The notes beneath the pieces were generated by a model. That model saw only the letters and a list, made by a program, of their open reading frames with translations, made no database searches and was not told the DNA's origin. Below are positions 18,026 to 26,997 of a DNA stretch of 64,000 nucleotides, piece after piece. The DNA is from Verrucolacustris sp044348085. GTDB lineage: Bacteria; Verrucomicrobiota; Verrucomicrobiia; Methylacidiphilales; Verrucolacustridaceae. The translations under genes were made by a program, and so were the position numbers. The first letter of the stretch is position 1, and every line of letters begins with the position of its first letter. The stretch lies in assembly GCA_044348085.1 (NCBI GenBank), contig JBIKTM010000002.1, positions 1 through 64,000 on the forward strand. Reading direction: 5' to 3'.

Positions 18026-19596
18026 TATTCCAGAGGTTGATCCGTAGCCGAATCGAGAATTTTGAAGTCCTCGACATTAGCAGTTGGATCCGTCTTAAAG
18101 CTAAACGCTCCCGAGCACCGGCGTTGAAGTTGCATCAAAAGCTCATCATCCTCCGTCCGTAACCGATGCAATACTCCAGGATGCACTAAGACTTTGATTT
18201 CATGAACATTCGGGTGTGTCCGTAGCACTCGACTGATCTCTCGCTGAATCTCAACGCTCATCGTTTCAAAGGACTTCACCATGCCTTTACCTCGGCATGC
18301 AGGGCACTCCATATAAACCGCTTTTCGAATGCTTTCCTGAACCCGCTGCCGCGTCATCTCAAGCAGACCTAGCGGAGAAATCGGCAAGGTGTGAGTCCTG
18401 GCCCGATCCCTACGCAAACACTCCTTAAACTTCTCGTAGACAGCCATCTGATCACGCCGGGCACGCATATCGATAAAGTCGATCACGATAATTCCACCTA
18501 AATTGCGAAGTCGTAGTTGTCTCGCGATCTCCTCCGCTGCCTCCAAATTCGTTCGGCGGATCGTGTCGTCATGATCTTTTCCTCCACGTGACTTTCCCGT
18601 ATTCACATCGATCGAGACCAAAGCCTCTGTTTCATCGATGACCAGTGAGGCTCCCGACTTAAGCCAAACTTGCCGCCGCAGGGCACTCTCGATTTGGCGA
18701 TTTACACCAAAAGCTTCGAAAAGAGGTTCCGCAGCAAGATGCCTCTTCACCTTGCGTAAAGATCTCTTCGATATGGCTCCCACCAGATCCTTGACCCGCT
18801 TTTCAGCGTCCTCGTTGTCCACCAAAACCTCATCTACCTCCTCCGTCAGGAAATCCCGCACAGATCTCTCAACCAGATCGGGTTCCTCCAAGAGTACGGC
18901 AGGAGCCGTTTTTGTCTTCATTCCCTCCTCCACCTTGCGCCACTGCTCCAGTAGGAGAGCTAAATCCCGGACAAAATACCGGGCCTGAAGTCCTTCTCCA
19001 TTGGTTCGCAAAATCACCCCCATTCCTTCAGGCACATCCAGTTCCTGCAGGATTTTCCTCAACCGCTTCCGCTCCTCTGGATCTTCAATTTTTCTAGATA
19101 CTCCACTCATTTCACCAAACGGCATTAAAACGAGGTAGCGACCAGGCAGGCTTAGGTTCGTAGTCACCCGCGCCCCCTTTGTTCCAATCGGTCCCTTATT
19201 GACCTGAACAATCACCTCCGCACCTGGAGGATACAATCGCGGAATATCGTTGCTCGTAATTCGTGGTTGCCGCCCTCGCCCACCCTTTCGTTCGACCGCC
19301 TCGATCTGCTCATCCATAGCTGCCGGCACCGCGTCCCAGAAGTGCAGAAAGCCATTTTTTTCTAAACCGATATCGACAAAGAGAGCCTTTAAAGACGGCT
19401 CCACATTGTGGACTCGCGCCTTATAAATGCTTCCTGAGATGCTTCGGTCTCCATCCCGCTCAATCGAGAACTCCTCCACCACTCCTCCCTCCAGCAAAGC
19501 CACCCGCTTTTCGAGAGGTTCAACGGAAAGGAGCAGACTACGCCGCTCCTCCCTTTTTTTCATTCCCAAGATTCGTTTGATCGTTTCCAATATCAT
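18025..19596 (-). CDS. rng: Ribonuclease E/G family protein
   Basis: 523 aa from MILETIKRILGMKKREERR, whose start is preceded by GAAAGG. Processes rRNA and mRNA. An S1 domain (SISGSIYKARVHNVEPSLKA ... ALFVDIGLEKNGFLHF), catalytic aspartates in SIDVNTGK and IVIDFIDMR, and the zinc-link CPACRGKG are visible. There is no long RNase E-type C-terminal scaffold, so it resembles RNase G in length, although it has a longer interdomain segment. rodA lies 34 bp upstream. rng next to mre/rod genes is a known arrangement (cafA beside mreBCD). Confidence 0.93.
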   Translation of the reverse strand: MILETIKRILGMKKREERRSLLLSVEPLEKRVALLEGGVVEEFSIERDGDRSISGSIYKARVHNVEPSLKALFVDIGLEKNGFLHFWDAVPAAMDEQIEAVERKGGRGRQPRITSNDIPRLYPPGAEVIVQVNKGPIGTKGARVTTNLSLPGRYLVLMPFGEMSGVSRKIEDPEERKRLRKILQELDVPEGMGVILRTNGEGLQARYFVRDLALLLEQWRKVEEGMKTKTAPAVLLEEPDLVERSVRDFLTEEVDEVLVDNEDAEKRVKDLVGAISKRSLRKVKRHLAAEPLFEAFGVNRQIESALRRQVWLKSGASLVIDETEALVSIDVNTGKSRGGKDHDDTIRRTNLEAAEEIARQLRLRNLGGIIVIDFIDMRARRDQMAVYEKFKECLRRDRARTHTLPISPLGLLEMTRQRVQESIRKAVYMECPACRGKGMVKSFETMSVEIQREISRVLRTHPNVHEIKVLVHPGVLHRLRTEDDELLMQLQRRCSGAFSFKTDPTANVEDFKILDSATDQPLE

Positions 19597-19630
19597 ATGA
19601 TTTACCTTTCTTGCGACATAGTGCTTGAGC

Positions 19631-20764
19631 TCAGCCCAAGTGCCGTTGTCGCCATACACTTTGCACCAACCCCATCGCGGCCATACAAACGGCCAGGAAG
19701 GTTCCTCCGTAACTGACAAAGGGCAGGGGAATGCCGGTGATGGGTACCACCTTGATTGTCATTCCCACGTTGATGAAAAAATGTGTGAAAAGCATTCCCA
19801 AAACTCCCCCAGCCAGCAGCCTTCCCGTAAAATCTGGTGCCCTCCATCCAATCCAAGCAACGCACAAAAGCAGACCCGCCTGACCCAAAATGAGAGCCGC
19901 ACCCCCCATAAAGCCCCACTCCTCACCTAAAACGGAAAAGATAAAGTCATTATACGCGATATTCTTGGGCAAAAATCCATAGAGGTTTTGATCTCCATGC
20001 AAATATCCCTTCCCCGTCAAACCACCTGAACCAATCGCGATGATAGATTGCCGTATCGTCCAGCCCGCCCCTAGGGGATCCAAATTCGGGTCGAAAAATG
20101 TTCGGATTCGGTTGTTTTGATACGTCTTAAGAAAAGGCAGCTCCTTATTGAGGTGCCCCACATAAAAGTAGATCGCACACGCCGCTGCCAAGCCCAGCCC
20201 CGCTGGCACCAAGAGATACCGCAATCGTGTTCCTCCCACAAAGAGCAACCCGAAACACATCGGCAAGAAAACAGCAGCCGATCCCAAATCCGGTTGCCTC
20301 AAAATGAGGAAAACCGGAATGAGCGCTAACCCCACCAAGGCTAGAACAGTGCTAAATTTCTCAATTCGCTCCCTCATGCTCACCATCAGAGCACAGGCCC
20401 CAGCTAGAAAGGCCAATTTCATCACTTCGGCAGGTTGAAATCCAACAGGCCCCAACCGGATCCAGCTTTTGGCTCCATTCACTTCCCTCCCAAAAACCAG
20501 CACAAGCAAAAGCAGTAGTAACCCCCCTCCAAACCAGAACCACCCCTGGTCTACCCACCGGTGATAATCCGCCATGGCAAAAACGAAAAAGCAGATGAGC
20601 CCTAACCCAACCCATGCCGCTTGCTGGATGGCCGCATTGCGCAAGTCGGCCGCTTCACTCGTATGCGTGGCGCTATAAATGACCATCACGCCAAACATGC
20701 AGAGCCCCAGCATCAGAAATAGACTGGGCCAGTGCATCCCCCTCCAAGCTCTTTTGGCTTTCAT
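19631..20764 (-). CDS. rodA: Peptidoglycan glycosyltransferase RodA
   Basis: 377 aa SEDS-family membrane protein with about ten TM segments; polymerises glycan strands in the elongasome together with PBP2. Family motifs: GAKSWIRLGPVGFQPAEVMKL, RQPDLGSAAVF, NNRIRTFFDPNLDPLGAGW, EEWGFMGG and the C-terminal GIPLPFVSYGGT. The ATG overlaps the mrdA stop as ATGA. RodA rather than FtsW is chosen because of the mre-mrdA neighbourhood. Confidence 0.95.
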   Translation of the reverse strand: MKAKRAWRGMHWPSLFLMLGLCMFGVMVIYSATHTSEAADLRNAAIQQAAWVGLGLICFFVFAMADYHRWVDQGWFWFGGGLLLLLLVLVFGREVNGAKSWIRLGPVGFQPAEVMKLAFLAGACALMVSMRERIEKFSTVLALVGLALIPVFLILRQPDLGSAAVFLPMCFGLLFVGGTRLRYLLVPAGLGLAAACAIYFYVGHLNKELPFLKTYQNNRIRTFFDPNLDPLGAGWTIRQSIIAIGSGGLTGKGYLHGDQNLYGFLPKNIAYNDFIFSVLGEEWGFMGGAALILGQAGLLLCVAWIGWRAPDFTGRLLAGGVLGMLFTHFFINVGMTIKVVPITGIPLPFVSYGGTFLAVCMAAMGLVQSVWRQRHLG

Positions 20765-22950
20765 CGGCGTCGTAATCCCCTGCTTGCTCCACCGCCAAAC
20801 CCCTCGTCTAACCAGTTAAAGAATCCTCCGATTCCCCCGTTATCGCTATCCCCATCAGCCTGCGGCCCTCCGCCCGGAGTATAAGATCCGTCCGATGCCG
20901 TTACCCCGTGAAAGTGACCTGTCACAGGAGCCTGGTACACCAACTGAGGAGGCACTCCCTTTTCCATTTCAAAAAGTTTAAAAAGAATTTCGGACGCCAA
21001 CGGGGCACAAGTCGAACCCCCGGAAACTCCACCTTCGACAATAACGATTACCACATACTTGGGATCTTTTACCGGCGCAAAGCCGGTGAACCAAGTTCGG
21101 GTGTCCTTCACCGTACTTCCTCCAATCGTTGTCACGAATTGCGCCGAGCCCGTCTTTCCCGCCACCTCGATGTCTTTCACGGCTGCATTTTTTCCCGTTC
21201 CCTCTGTTACCACCGCACGCAACCCCTCTTTCACCGCAGCCAGATTTTCAGCTTTCACGCCCAGATCACCCCTTTTCACAGCTACAGGATACTCCTTCGT
21301 TGCCTTCGTTCCCTTTTCCGTCGTTCTACCCACTCCTTGAACCAACCGGGGTTGATAAACCGTGCCTCCGTTTGCAACCGCAGAGAGCATCACAGCCATC
21401 TGCAATGGAGTCACCCGCACATATCCCTGCCCAATCGAAGTGTTGGCCGTATGTCCATCACTCCATCGTTCTACAGCTGGAGGAGCGGGGCGGGGCGTTT
21501 TCTTTCCCTCCGCCACCCAAGTCTCGATTTTCGTTTTGTACGATTTTTTTCTTTGTGCCATTCGATTCTCCATCCACTCCCGCCCTGGCATCGTTCCGGG
21601 ATCCTCTCCCGCCAACACCGATTCCCCGTCCGAACGCAGGAGAAGTTTTTGCCCAAACCCAATTCTTCTTCCCATCTCACTCATGGACTCAATCCCCGTT
21701 CTCACGCCCAACTGATAAAAGAACGTGTTGCAGGACATTGCCAGCCCACGCTTCAAGGTAATGCTCCCCTGCCCATCCGGATTCCAGTCATGCCAGGTCC
21801 TCCCGGCCATCTCGATCGATCCGGGACTATGAATGATTGTTTGCGGGGTAAACTTCGCCGCAGGATTCTCCAGAGCCGCCAGTGCCGTCAAGGTCTTGAA
21901 AGTAGATCCAGGCGCATAGGCTCCCAACGCCCGATTCAACATCGGCTTCGTCTCTGCCGTCATCAACTGTTTCCAATCTGTAGATTTGCCCGTTCCCCCT
22001 GGCACAAAGCTGTTGGGGTCGAAATTTGGCACGGAACACATCGCCAAAATATCACCCGTGTTTGGATCCATCACGACGCACGCACCTCGACCCACACGCC
22101 GCATTACCTCCTCCACAATCGTCTGCACCCTAGCATCTAGGGTCAGATACACATTGTGACCCGGAACAGGAGCCTGATATCCCTGCTCTTCCATAATAAA
22201 ACCTAAATTATTTTTCTTCAGAATCTTTCCGCCAGGAACACCTTCCAGATCCGCCTCGAAGCCTTTTTCGATGCCTTCCTTGCCAATTACCTCAGGCTGA
22301 AAGGTCTCCAAGGTTTGTTCCTCAGGAGCTCCGACAAACCCCATGATATGGGAAGCCAGAGCCCCGTATGGGTACCAGCGGACGGGCCGGGCCGCTTCTT
22401 GTACCCCGGGAATTCGAGGATCTCTTTCCGCCATTCGTGACAACGTCGCAAAATCGATCTGAGTGGCCAACTGAAACGGCGTATTGGGCCTTTGCTGATT
22501 ATGTTTTCTGAGCTCATCCACCTCATAGTTAGGAACAATTCCCAAACTTCTTAACGGCTCGGTAGAGGTCTCATCGACGATTTTCGCAATGTCCACTTGT
22601 TTCTGTTTTCTTCTCTTTTCTCCCACCCCCACCTCGACCCATGTCATGGGCAACCTGCCCCGGTGCGCTCTCGCATAATTTCCTGTCAACTCCCTGACAT
22701 ACAAATCCACGTCGTATCGAGCCCGGTTTTCAGCCAGAGGCAACCCATTCCGGTCCAGCACCAATCCTCGGGGCGGGGATAACAAAATCGGAATGGTGGT
22801 TTGCTGAATCAGGGTCTGGGCATGCTTTTGTCCCTCCACCACTTGGACGACAAAAAGCCTCTGCAGAAGAATGAACGCCGCCACGGCAACAACAATCATC
22901 GCCGCCCCCATCCGCTTGGGTACGTTTGCTTGAGGTCGTGCCAAAAGCAT
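20761..22950 (-). CDS. mrdA: Penicillin-binding protein 2 (elongation transpeptidase)
   Basis: 729 aa. N-terminal TM (IVVAVAAFILLQRLFVVQV), pedestal domain (SPPRGLVLDRNGLPLAENR), then the transpeptidase with the SxxK motif in PGSTFKTLTALAAL, SxN in MSCNTFFYQLG and KTG in AGKTGSAQF. A C-terminal Gly/Asp-rich tail (DSDNGGIGGFFNWLD) is additional to the core. The ATG at 22950 is preferred to a GTG three bases earlier because GGAGG lies 5 nt upstream of it; it shares one base with the mreD stop. Some 60 residues between SxN and KTG are rich in Lys/Arg and look like an insertion. Confidence 0.95.
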   Translation of the reverse strand: MLLARPQANVPKRMGAAMIVVAVAAFILLQRLFVVQVVEGQKHAQTLIQQTTIPILLSPPRGLVLDRNGLPLAENRARYDVDLYVRELTGNYARAHRGRLPMTWVEVGVGEKRRKQKQVDIAKIVDETSTEPLRSLGIVPNYEVDELRKHNQQRPNTPFQLATQIDFATLSRMAERDPRIPGVQEAARPVRWYPYGALASHIMGFVGAPEEQTLETFQPEVIGKEGIEKGFEADLEGVPGGKILKKNNLGFIMEEQGYQAPVPGHNVYLTLDARVQTIVEEVMRRVGRGACVVMDPNTGDILAMCSVPNFDPNSFVPGGTGKSTDWKQLMTAETKPMLNRALGAYAPGSTFKTLTALAALENPAAKFTPQTIIHSPGSIEMAGRTWHDWNPDGQGSITLKRGLAMSCNTFFYQLGVRTGIESMSEMGRRIGFGQKLLLRSDGESVLAGEDPGTMPGREWMENRMAQRKKSYKTKIETWVAEGKKTPRPAPPAVERWSDGHTANTSIGQGYVRVTPLQMAVMLSAVANGGTVYQPRLVQGVGRTTEKGTKATKEYPVAVKRGDLGVKAENLAAVKEGLRAVVTEGTGKNAAVKDIEVAGKTGSAQFVTTIGGSTVKDTRTWFTGFAPVKDPKYVVIVIVEGGVSGGSTCAPLASEILFKLFEMEKGVPPQLVYQAPVTGHFHGVTASDGSYTPGGGPQADGDSDNGGIGGFFNWLDEGFGGGASRGLRRR

Positions 22951-23462
22951 CACCGCCTCCTTCCCGCGACGCGCACTCGTACCTTTTCCGCACGTGTGTT
23001 AAGCCAAAGCCCAAGAGGCACGGAAACAAGCCCGTTGAGGATTCCAGCTAGCACCAGGGCCACGCTAAGGGAGAAAGGCCAAGCCCATTCGCGAAATTCC
23101 CAACAGTGTAAAAATCGGTCCCACGCAAAAAAACCTACTCCAGCCAAAATCGCTCCTACGGCTTGCTCCCCCCACGAGGCCCCCACCCACCAACCCCTCT
23201 GCGTACGAACCAAGGTTGCCGCCACGCCCATCACCAACGCGTGATGCCCCAACGGGGAAAACGTAGCAAAGTCCCAAAACAAGCTCACCGTGAACACCCA
23301 GACACACAGCGCAGGAACCGAAAGGAGCAGCCCAGCCTGCACGACCACGGCCGCAAGAAGGTTCGTTCCGAGCGCTCCCACCCCATGCCAATCAGGTCCT
23401 GCAGCTCGAATGAGCCATGCCCCGAACGCCAGCCCAATCAATCTTCCAAAAAGAGTGTTCAT
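22950..23462 (-). CDS. mreD: Rod shape-determining protein MreD
   Basis: 170 aa integral membrane protein with about five hydrophobic segments, ending in a basic tail (RAEKVRVRVAGRRR). MreD is poorly conserved; assignment rests on size, topology and its place between mreC (ATGA overlap) and mrdA. It is a membrane component of the elongasome. Confidence 0.88.
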   Translation of the reverse strand: MNTLFGRLIGLAFGAWLIRAAGPDWHGVGALGTNLLAAVVVQAGLLLSVPALCVWVFTVSLFWDFATFSPLGHHALVMGVAATLVRTQRGWWVGASWGEQAVGAILAGVGFFAWDRFLHCWEFREWAWPFSLSVALVLAGILNGLVSVPLGLWLNTRAEKVRVRVAGRRR

Positions 23463-24301
23463 TTCCTGGCAGGCGCTCCACCTGTCAAAATGAACATCTC
23501 TCTCAAATCATTTAAATCCGCCGCAGGGGTCACGCTTCCCTCCCGATATAAACCGGAGTTTTTTTCAGCCGTTAGCGGAGGCGCCTCACTCACCGTTCCA
23601 ACCAAAAGGTTTGGAGGAAAGGTTCCTCCCAAACCTGTTGTCAAAACTCTTTCCCCAATCTCAAATTTGGATTCTCGGGTGACGAATGTCATTTTACAGA
23701 CAGGCGTTCCCCCATTCAGTGGCGTATTCCCCAGAAGGATTCCTTGCGCTTTTGTACTTTCCGTCAAAACACTCACCTTGCAGTTCTCATCAGAAATCAA
23801 CATCACGCGTGTCGTGGTTCTTCCCACGGTTCCTGTTTTTCCGATCACCCCACGAGGCGTCACCACAGGTTGGTCCTGAGCTAGGTTGGGATCGTCATTC
23901 CATCCGCGATCTACCAGCACCGAATTCCACCAATTCGATGAATCCCGCTCTACAACGCGGCAGGCTAACAACCGATACGACTGCTTGTCGCGGAAAGCCA
24001 ACATTTCCCGGAACCGATCGTTCTCCGTCCTTAGATAATCCACCTGGCGAATTTCGGTTTGTAAGCGAACGTTCTCAGCTCGTAGATTGCGATTTTCTTC
24101 GTCCAGCGCATCTGCACGCCGAAGGCTTTGCCTAAAATCTTCGATGCGAATTTTGAACTCGCTCCACGTCCTCGCCAAGGGCGAGATCGTTTCGATCGTT
24201 ACTTTCTCGGTGTTACGGGAAGTCACAGGCGCGAAAAAGATAACCGCACCCCCCGCCAAAACGGCAAGGCCTCCCCCAATCCAAACCCACTTCCGCGACA
24301 T
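23459..24301 (-). CDS. mreC: Rod shape-determining protein MreC
   Basis: 280 aa. One N-terminal TM (VWIGGGLAVLAGGAVIFFA), a coiled coil (residues ~45-90; RADALDEENRNLRAENVRLQ) and the double beta-barrel domain with NWWNSVLVDRGWNDD, VVTPRGVIGKTGTVGRTTTRV and LLGNTPLNGG. Periplasmic bridge between MreB and the PBP2/RodA synthase. It sits 37 bp after mreB and overlaps mreD. Its start lacks an obvious Shine-Dalgarno; it is probably coupled to mreB. Confidence 0.95.
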   Translation of the reverse strand: MSRKWVWIGGGLAVLAGGAVIFFAPVTSRNTEKVTIETISPLARTWSEFKIRIEDFRQSLRRADALDEENRNLRAENVRLQTEIRQVDYLRTENDRFREMLAFRDKQSYRLLACRVVERDSSNWWNSVLVDRGWNDDPNLAQDQPVVTPRGVIGKTGTVGRTTTRVMLISDENCKVSVLTESTKAQGILLGNTPLNGGTPVCKMTFVTRESKFEIGERVLTTGLGGTFPPNLLVGTVSEAPPLTAEKNSGLYREGSVTPAADLNDLREMFILTGGAPARK

Positions 24302-24338
24302 TTTTTATTTTTTGCGAAACAATTTCTTCAAGAGGCGG

Positions 24339-25379
24339 CTACCCGCGTCCATCCGAAGTCGTTAGTTTCGTTAAAAACTCCAGTTCATCGAGCACCTTTC
24401 CTGTGCCCTCCACAACTGCGCTCAGCGGGTCCTCTGCCACATGGATGGGCAGCCCCGTTTCCTCAGTCAAAAGCCGATCAAATCCCCTCAGCAACGCTCC
24501 GCCACCTGCCAACACGACTCCTCGCTCCACTAGGTCGCTCGACAACTCAGGAGGACATCTCTCTAAGGTCAACCTCACGCTCTCCAGAATGATCTGCACG
24601 GGCTCAAGCAGAGCCTCTCGAACCTCTTGCGAAGTAATCGTTAGGGTTTTGGGAAGACCTGCCACCAGATCCCGCCCCCGCACCTCCATCGAAATCTCCT
24701 TCTCCATTGGATACACAGAACCGATCTTTACCTTGATATCCTCAGCAGTTCTTTCCCCGATCATCAGATTATAGGCTCTCTTGAGGTAATTCATAATGGC
24801 CTCATCCAACTCGTCTCCTGCGACTCTCACGCTCCGACTAAAAACAATTCCCCCCAAAGAAATGATCGCCATTTCCGTGGTTCCACCCCCGATATCAATA
24901 ATCATATTGCCCGAAGCATCCTGCACAGGAAGACCCACCCCAATCGCCGCAGCCAAAGGCTCCTCGATCAGCCGCACGCTACGCGCACCCGCGTGAGCTG
25001 CTGATTCACACACAGCCCGACGCTCCACTTCCGTAATTCCTGAGGGGACTGCAATCACAAGCCGAGGTCTAGGTCTCCAGCGATTTTGCGACTTGGAGGC
25101 CTTTTCAATAAAGCACTTCAACATTGCCTCTGTAACCTCGAAATCACTGATCACGCCATCTTTCAGCGGACGAACCGCAATAATAGAGCCTGGGGTTCTG
25201 CCCAACATGCGCTTCGCCTCATCCCCCACCGCCAAAACGCGCCTAGAGGCTTGATCCATCGCCACAACCGATGGCTCACGCAAGACCACCCCCTTACCAC
25301 GCACGTAAACCAGTGTGTTGGCCGTGCCAAGGTCCACACCCATGTCGTTCTCTAGAAAGGGGAAAAGCTTACTCAACAT
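24339..25379 (-). CDS. mreB: Cell shape-determining actin homologue MreB
   Basis: 346 aa from MLSKLFPFLENDMGVDLGTANT; an in-frame upstream start at 25430 adds residues not typical of the family. Actin-fold motifs: phosphate 1 GVDLGTANTLVYV, connect/phosphate 2 MIIDIGGGTTEMAII, adenosine loop VVLAGGGALLRGFDRLL. The N-terminal LFPFLE amphipathic stretch fits membrane binding. First gene of the elongasome run; a 111-bp divergent spacer separates it from the Lon-domain gene and presumably contains its promoter, though I could not assign convincing -35/-10 boxes. Confidence 0.96.
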   Translation of the reverse strand: MLSKLFPFLENDMGVDLGTANTLVYVRGKGVVLREPSVVAMDQASRRVLAVGDEAKRMLGRTPGSIIAVRPLKDGVISDFEVTEAMLKCFIEKASKSQNRWRPRPRLVIAVPSGITEVERRAVCESAAHAGARSVRLIEEPLAAAIGVGLPVQDASGNMIIDIGGGTTEMAIISLGGIVFSRSVRVAGDELDEAIMNYLKRAYNLMIGERTAEDIKVKIGSVYPMEKEISMEVRGRDLVAGLPKTLTITSQEVREALLEPVQIILESVRLTLERCPPELSSDLVERGVVLAGGGALLRGFDRLLTEETGLPIHVAEDPLSAVVEGTGKVLDELEFLTKLTTSDGRG

Positions 25380-25490
25380 AAACAAGTAAAAAGTAGTCTC
25401 CTCTCTGTTCCCCTTTTCGTCAATCTCCAAAAGACCCCATTTTACCCCTTCCCCCTACCATTTTGCTCCACGCAGTGTATTAATGACCCT

Positions 25491-26075
25491 ATGAACTTGC
25501 CCGAACAGGTCGGGGTTATGGTTTTACCCCAAACCGTGTTTTTTCCACACCACCTCCTTCCCCTCCACATATTTGAACCACGATACCGGGCCATGCTTCA
25601 CCAAGCCCTTGAAGGTTCCCGAATGTTTGCTGTGACAAACGAAGCGATTTCCTCCACCCCTGCTCCCCGCGTTGCAGGCCTCGGCCTGATTCGCTCCTGC
25701 GTTCAACAGCCCGACGGCACCTCAAATCTAGTCTTACAAGGGCTGGCTCGAGTTCGCGTCGATCATCTAATCCAAACGAATCCTTACCTCATTGCCTCCC
25801 CCGAACCCCTCGAAGATCCAGAACCTAATACACCCGCCAACCTTGTTACCCGGGAAGCCCTCGTTGCAAAAATCCTTGAAAAAGTTGAAAAAATTGAAAA
25901 TCCTATGGGTCCACCACTCGAGGATGTAAAAAAGTTTATCCGTCATCTAGAAGACCATCATGCCTTTGTCGATCTCATCGCTGGTTGCTTTCTTCGCGAC
26001 CCTGAAATCCGCCAAACCCTTCTGCAAACAGCCGCTCTTACCGATCGCTTACGTCTTCTCCTCCAAAACCTTTAG
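25491..26075 (+). CDS. Lon N-terminal (LON/PUA-like) domain protein
   Basis: 194 aa single-domain protein resembling the substrate-binding N-domain of Lon: GVMVLPQTVFFPHHLLPLHI, EPRYRAMLHQAL, GLGLIRSCVQQPDGTSNLVL. The rest is helical with no AAA+ or protease part, so it is a stand-alone LON protein, a common bacterial form whose function is undefined. It runs divergently from mreB and is followed 152 bp later by aroD. Confidence 0.85.
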   Translation: MNLPEQVGVMVLPQTVFFPHHLLPLHIFEPRYRAMLHQALEGSRMFAVTNEAISSTPAPRVAGLGLIRSCVQQPDGTSNLVLQGLARVRVDHLIQTNPYLIASPEPLEDPEPNTPANLVTREALVAKILEKVEKIENPMGPPLEDVKKFIRHLEDHHAFVDLIAGCFLRDPEIRQTLLQTAALTDRLRLLLQNL

Positions 26076-26173
26076 CTACACTTGCCAGAATTTTAATTTT
26101 TAAATTTGACATCTTTTAAATGTATGTTACTTTTAGGATATGTCACATAAAAGCATGATGAAAATTGACTTAC

Positions 26174-26189
26174 AACCCAATAATGGGTT
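26174..26189. repeat. Short inverted repeat upstream of aroD
   Basis: AACCCA-ATAA-TGGGTT, a perfect 6-bp inverted repeat with a 4-nt spacer, 38 bp before the aroD ATG in a markedly AT-rich 152-bp spacer that also has a TTGACA-like hexamer at about 26107. It could be a regulator site or a weak hairpin in the leader RNA. A perfect 6+6 palindrome can arise by chance, so support is low. Confidence 0.35.
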
Positions 26190-26227
26190 TCATTCCATTA
26201 GTTAAAGGTGAATAAAGAGATTATTAT

Positions 26228-26992
26228 ATGCCAATGACCCCCACAGCCTCTGATATCACGACTGATATCCGGCCCCCCGCCAAGAAGGCCATTCCTTGGA
26301 AAAGCGCGCCTCTCACGGTTGGCACAATCTCTACGAGCTCGGGACTCGCCTACTTACTTGATGCACCTGCAGGCGTTGATATTGTTGAAATTCGCCTAGA
26401 CCTACTTCTCTCCAAAGGGGTTTCCCCTGATAAGATTCAAGACGCCCTCGCGAAACGCACCATTCCCGCTTTGCTTACCCTTCGCACAAGGGATGAGGGG
26501 GGTAATTTCAACTGGCGCTCCCGCCAACGTGTCCTTTTCTTCCTTAAATTCATTCCCTTTGTCGATGCGGTCGACTTGGAACTGACAAATCTCCCTCGCC
26601 TTGGACGTGTTTTGCGGATGGTTCGCAAAACAAAACGAGATCTAGTTCTCTCTTCTCATTCGCTTAGGAGAAAACTAACCCCCCTTCGCCTACGCCGTCT
26701 TCTGACTCAATTCCGAAAAACCCGTGCCAGCGTTTATAAAATCGTTGGATTGGCACGTCGCCGTCGCGATGTTCGCGCCTTAGCGGAACCCCTCCTCACT
26801 CACTCCCATATGCGACTCGCCATCTTGGGTACAGGCCCCCTCGCGACCGCATCTCGCCTCTCCCTGCCCGCACTCGGATCTCGCTTACTCTATGTTCATC
26901 TGGACGAACCTACGGCCCCAGGCCAGCCCAGCCATGATACTTCTTTCACCTTTGCCCAACTGAAGCCCACCTTTTCCCCAAAAGGGGTATAA
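26228..26992 (+). CDS. aroD: Type I 3-dehydroquinate dehydratase
   Basis: 254 aa. Third step of the shikimate pathway, dehydrating 3-dehydroquinate through a lysine Schiff base. Motifs: DIVEIRLDLLL, PALLTLRTRDEGGNF, DAVDLELTN, VLSSHSLRR (catalytic His) and ASVYKIVGLA (Schiff-base Lys), then a C-terminal LGSRLLYVHLDEPTAPGQPS typical of AroD. It has an N-terminal extension of about 25 residues and an arginine-rich middle. Start ATG preceded by AAGAG. It is probably transcribed from its own AT-rich promoter region. Confidence 0.9.
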   Translation: MPMTPTASDITTDIRPPAKKAIPWKSAPLTVGTISTSSGLAYLLDAPAGVDIVEIRLDLLLSKGVSPDKIQDALAKRTIPALLTLRTRDEGGNFNWRSRQRVLFFLKFIPFVDAVDLELTNLPRLGRVLRMVRKTKRDLVLSSHSLRRKLTPLRLRRLLTQFRKTRASVYKIVGLARRRRDVRALAEPLLTHSHMRLAILGTGPLATASRLSLPALGSRLLYVHLDEPTAPGQPSHDTSFTFAQLKPTFSPKGV

Positions 26993-26997
26993 GCCTG

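Noticed and set aside
20908..22140. A 410-codon open frame antisense to mrdA
   Set aside because: It lies fully over an intact PBP2 gene with all three catalytic motifs, and its translation is rich in Arg, His, Ser and Pro without any recognisable domain, as expected from the complement of a coding sequence.
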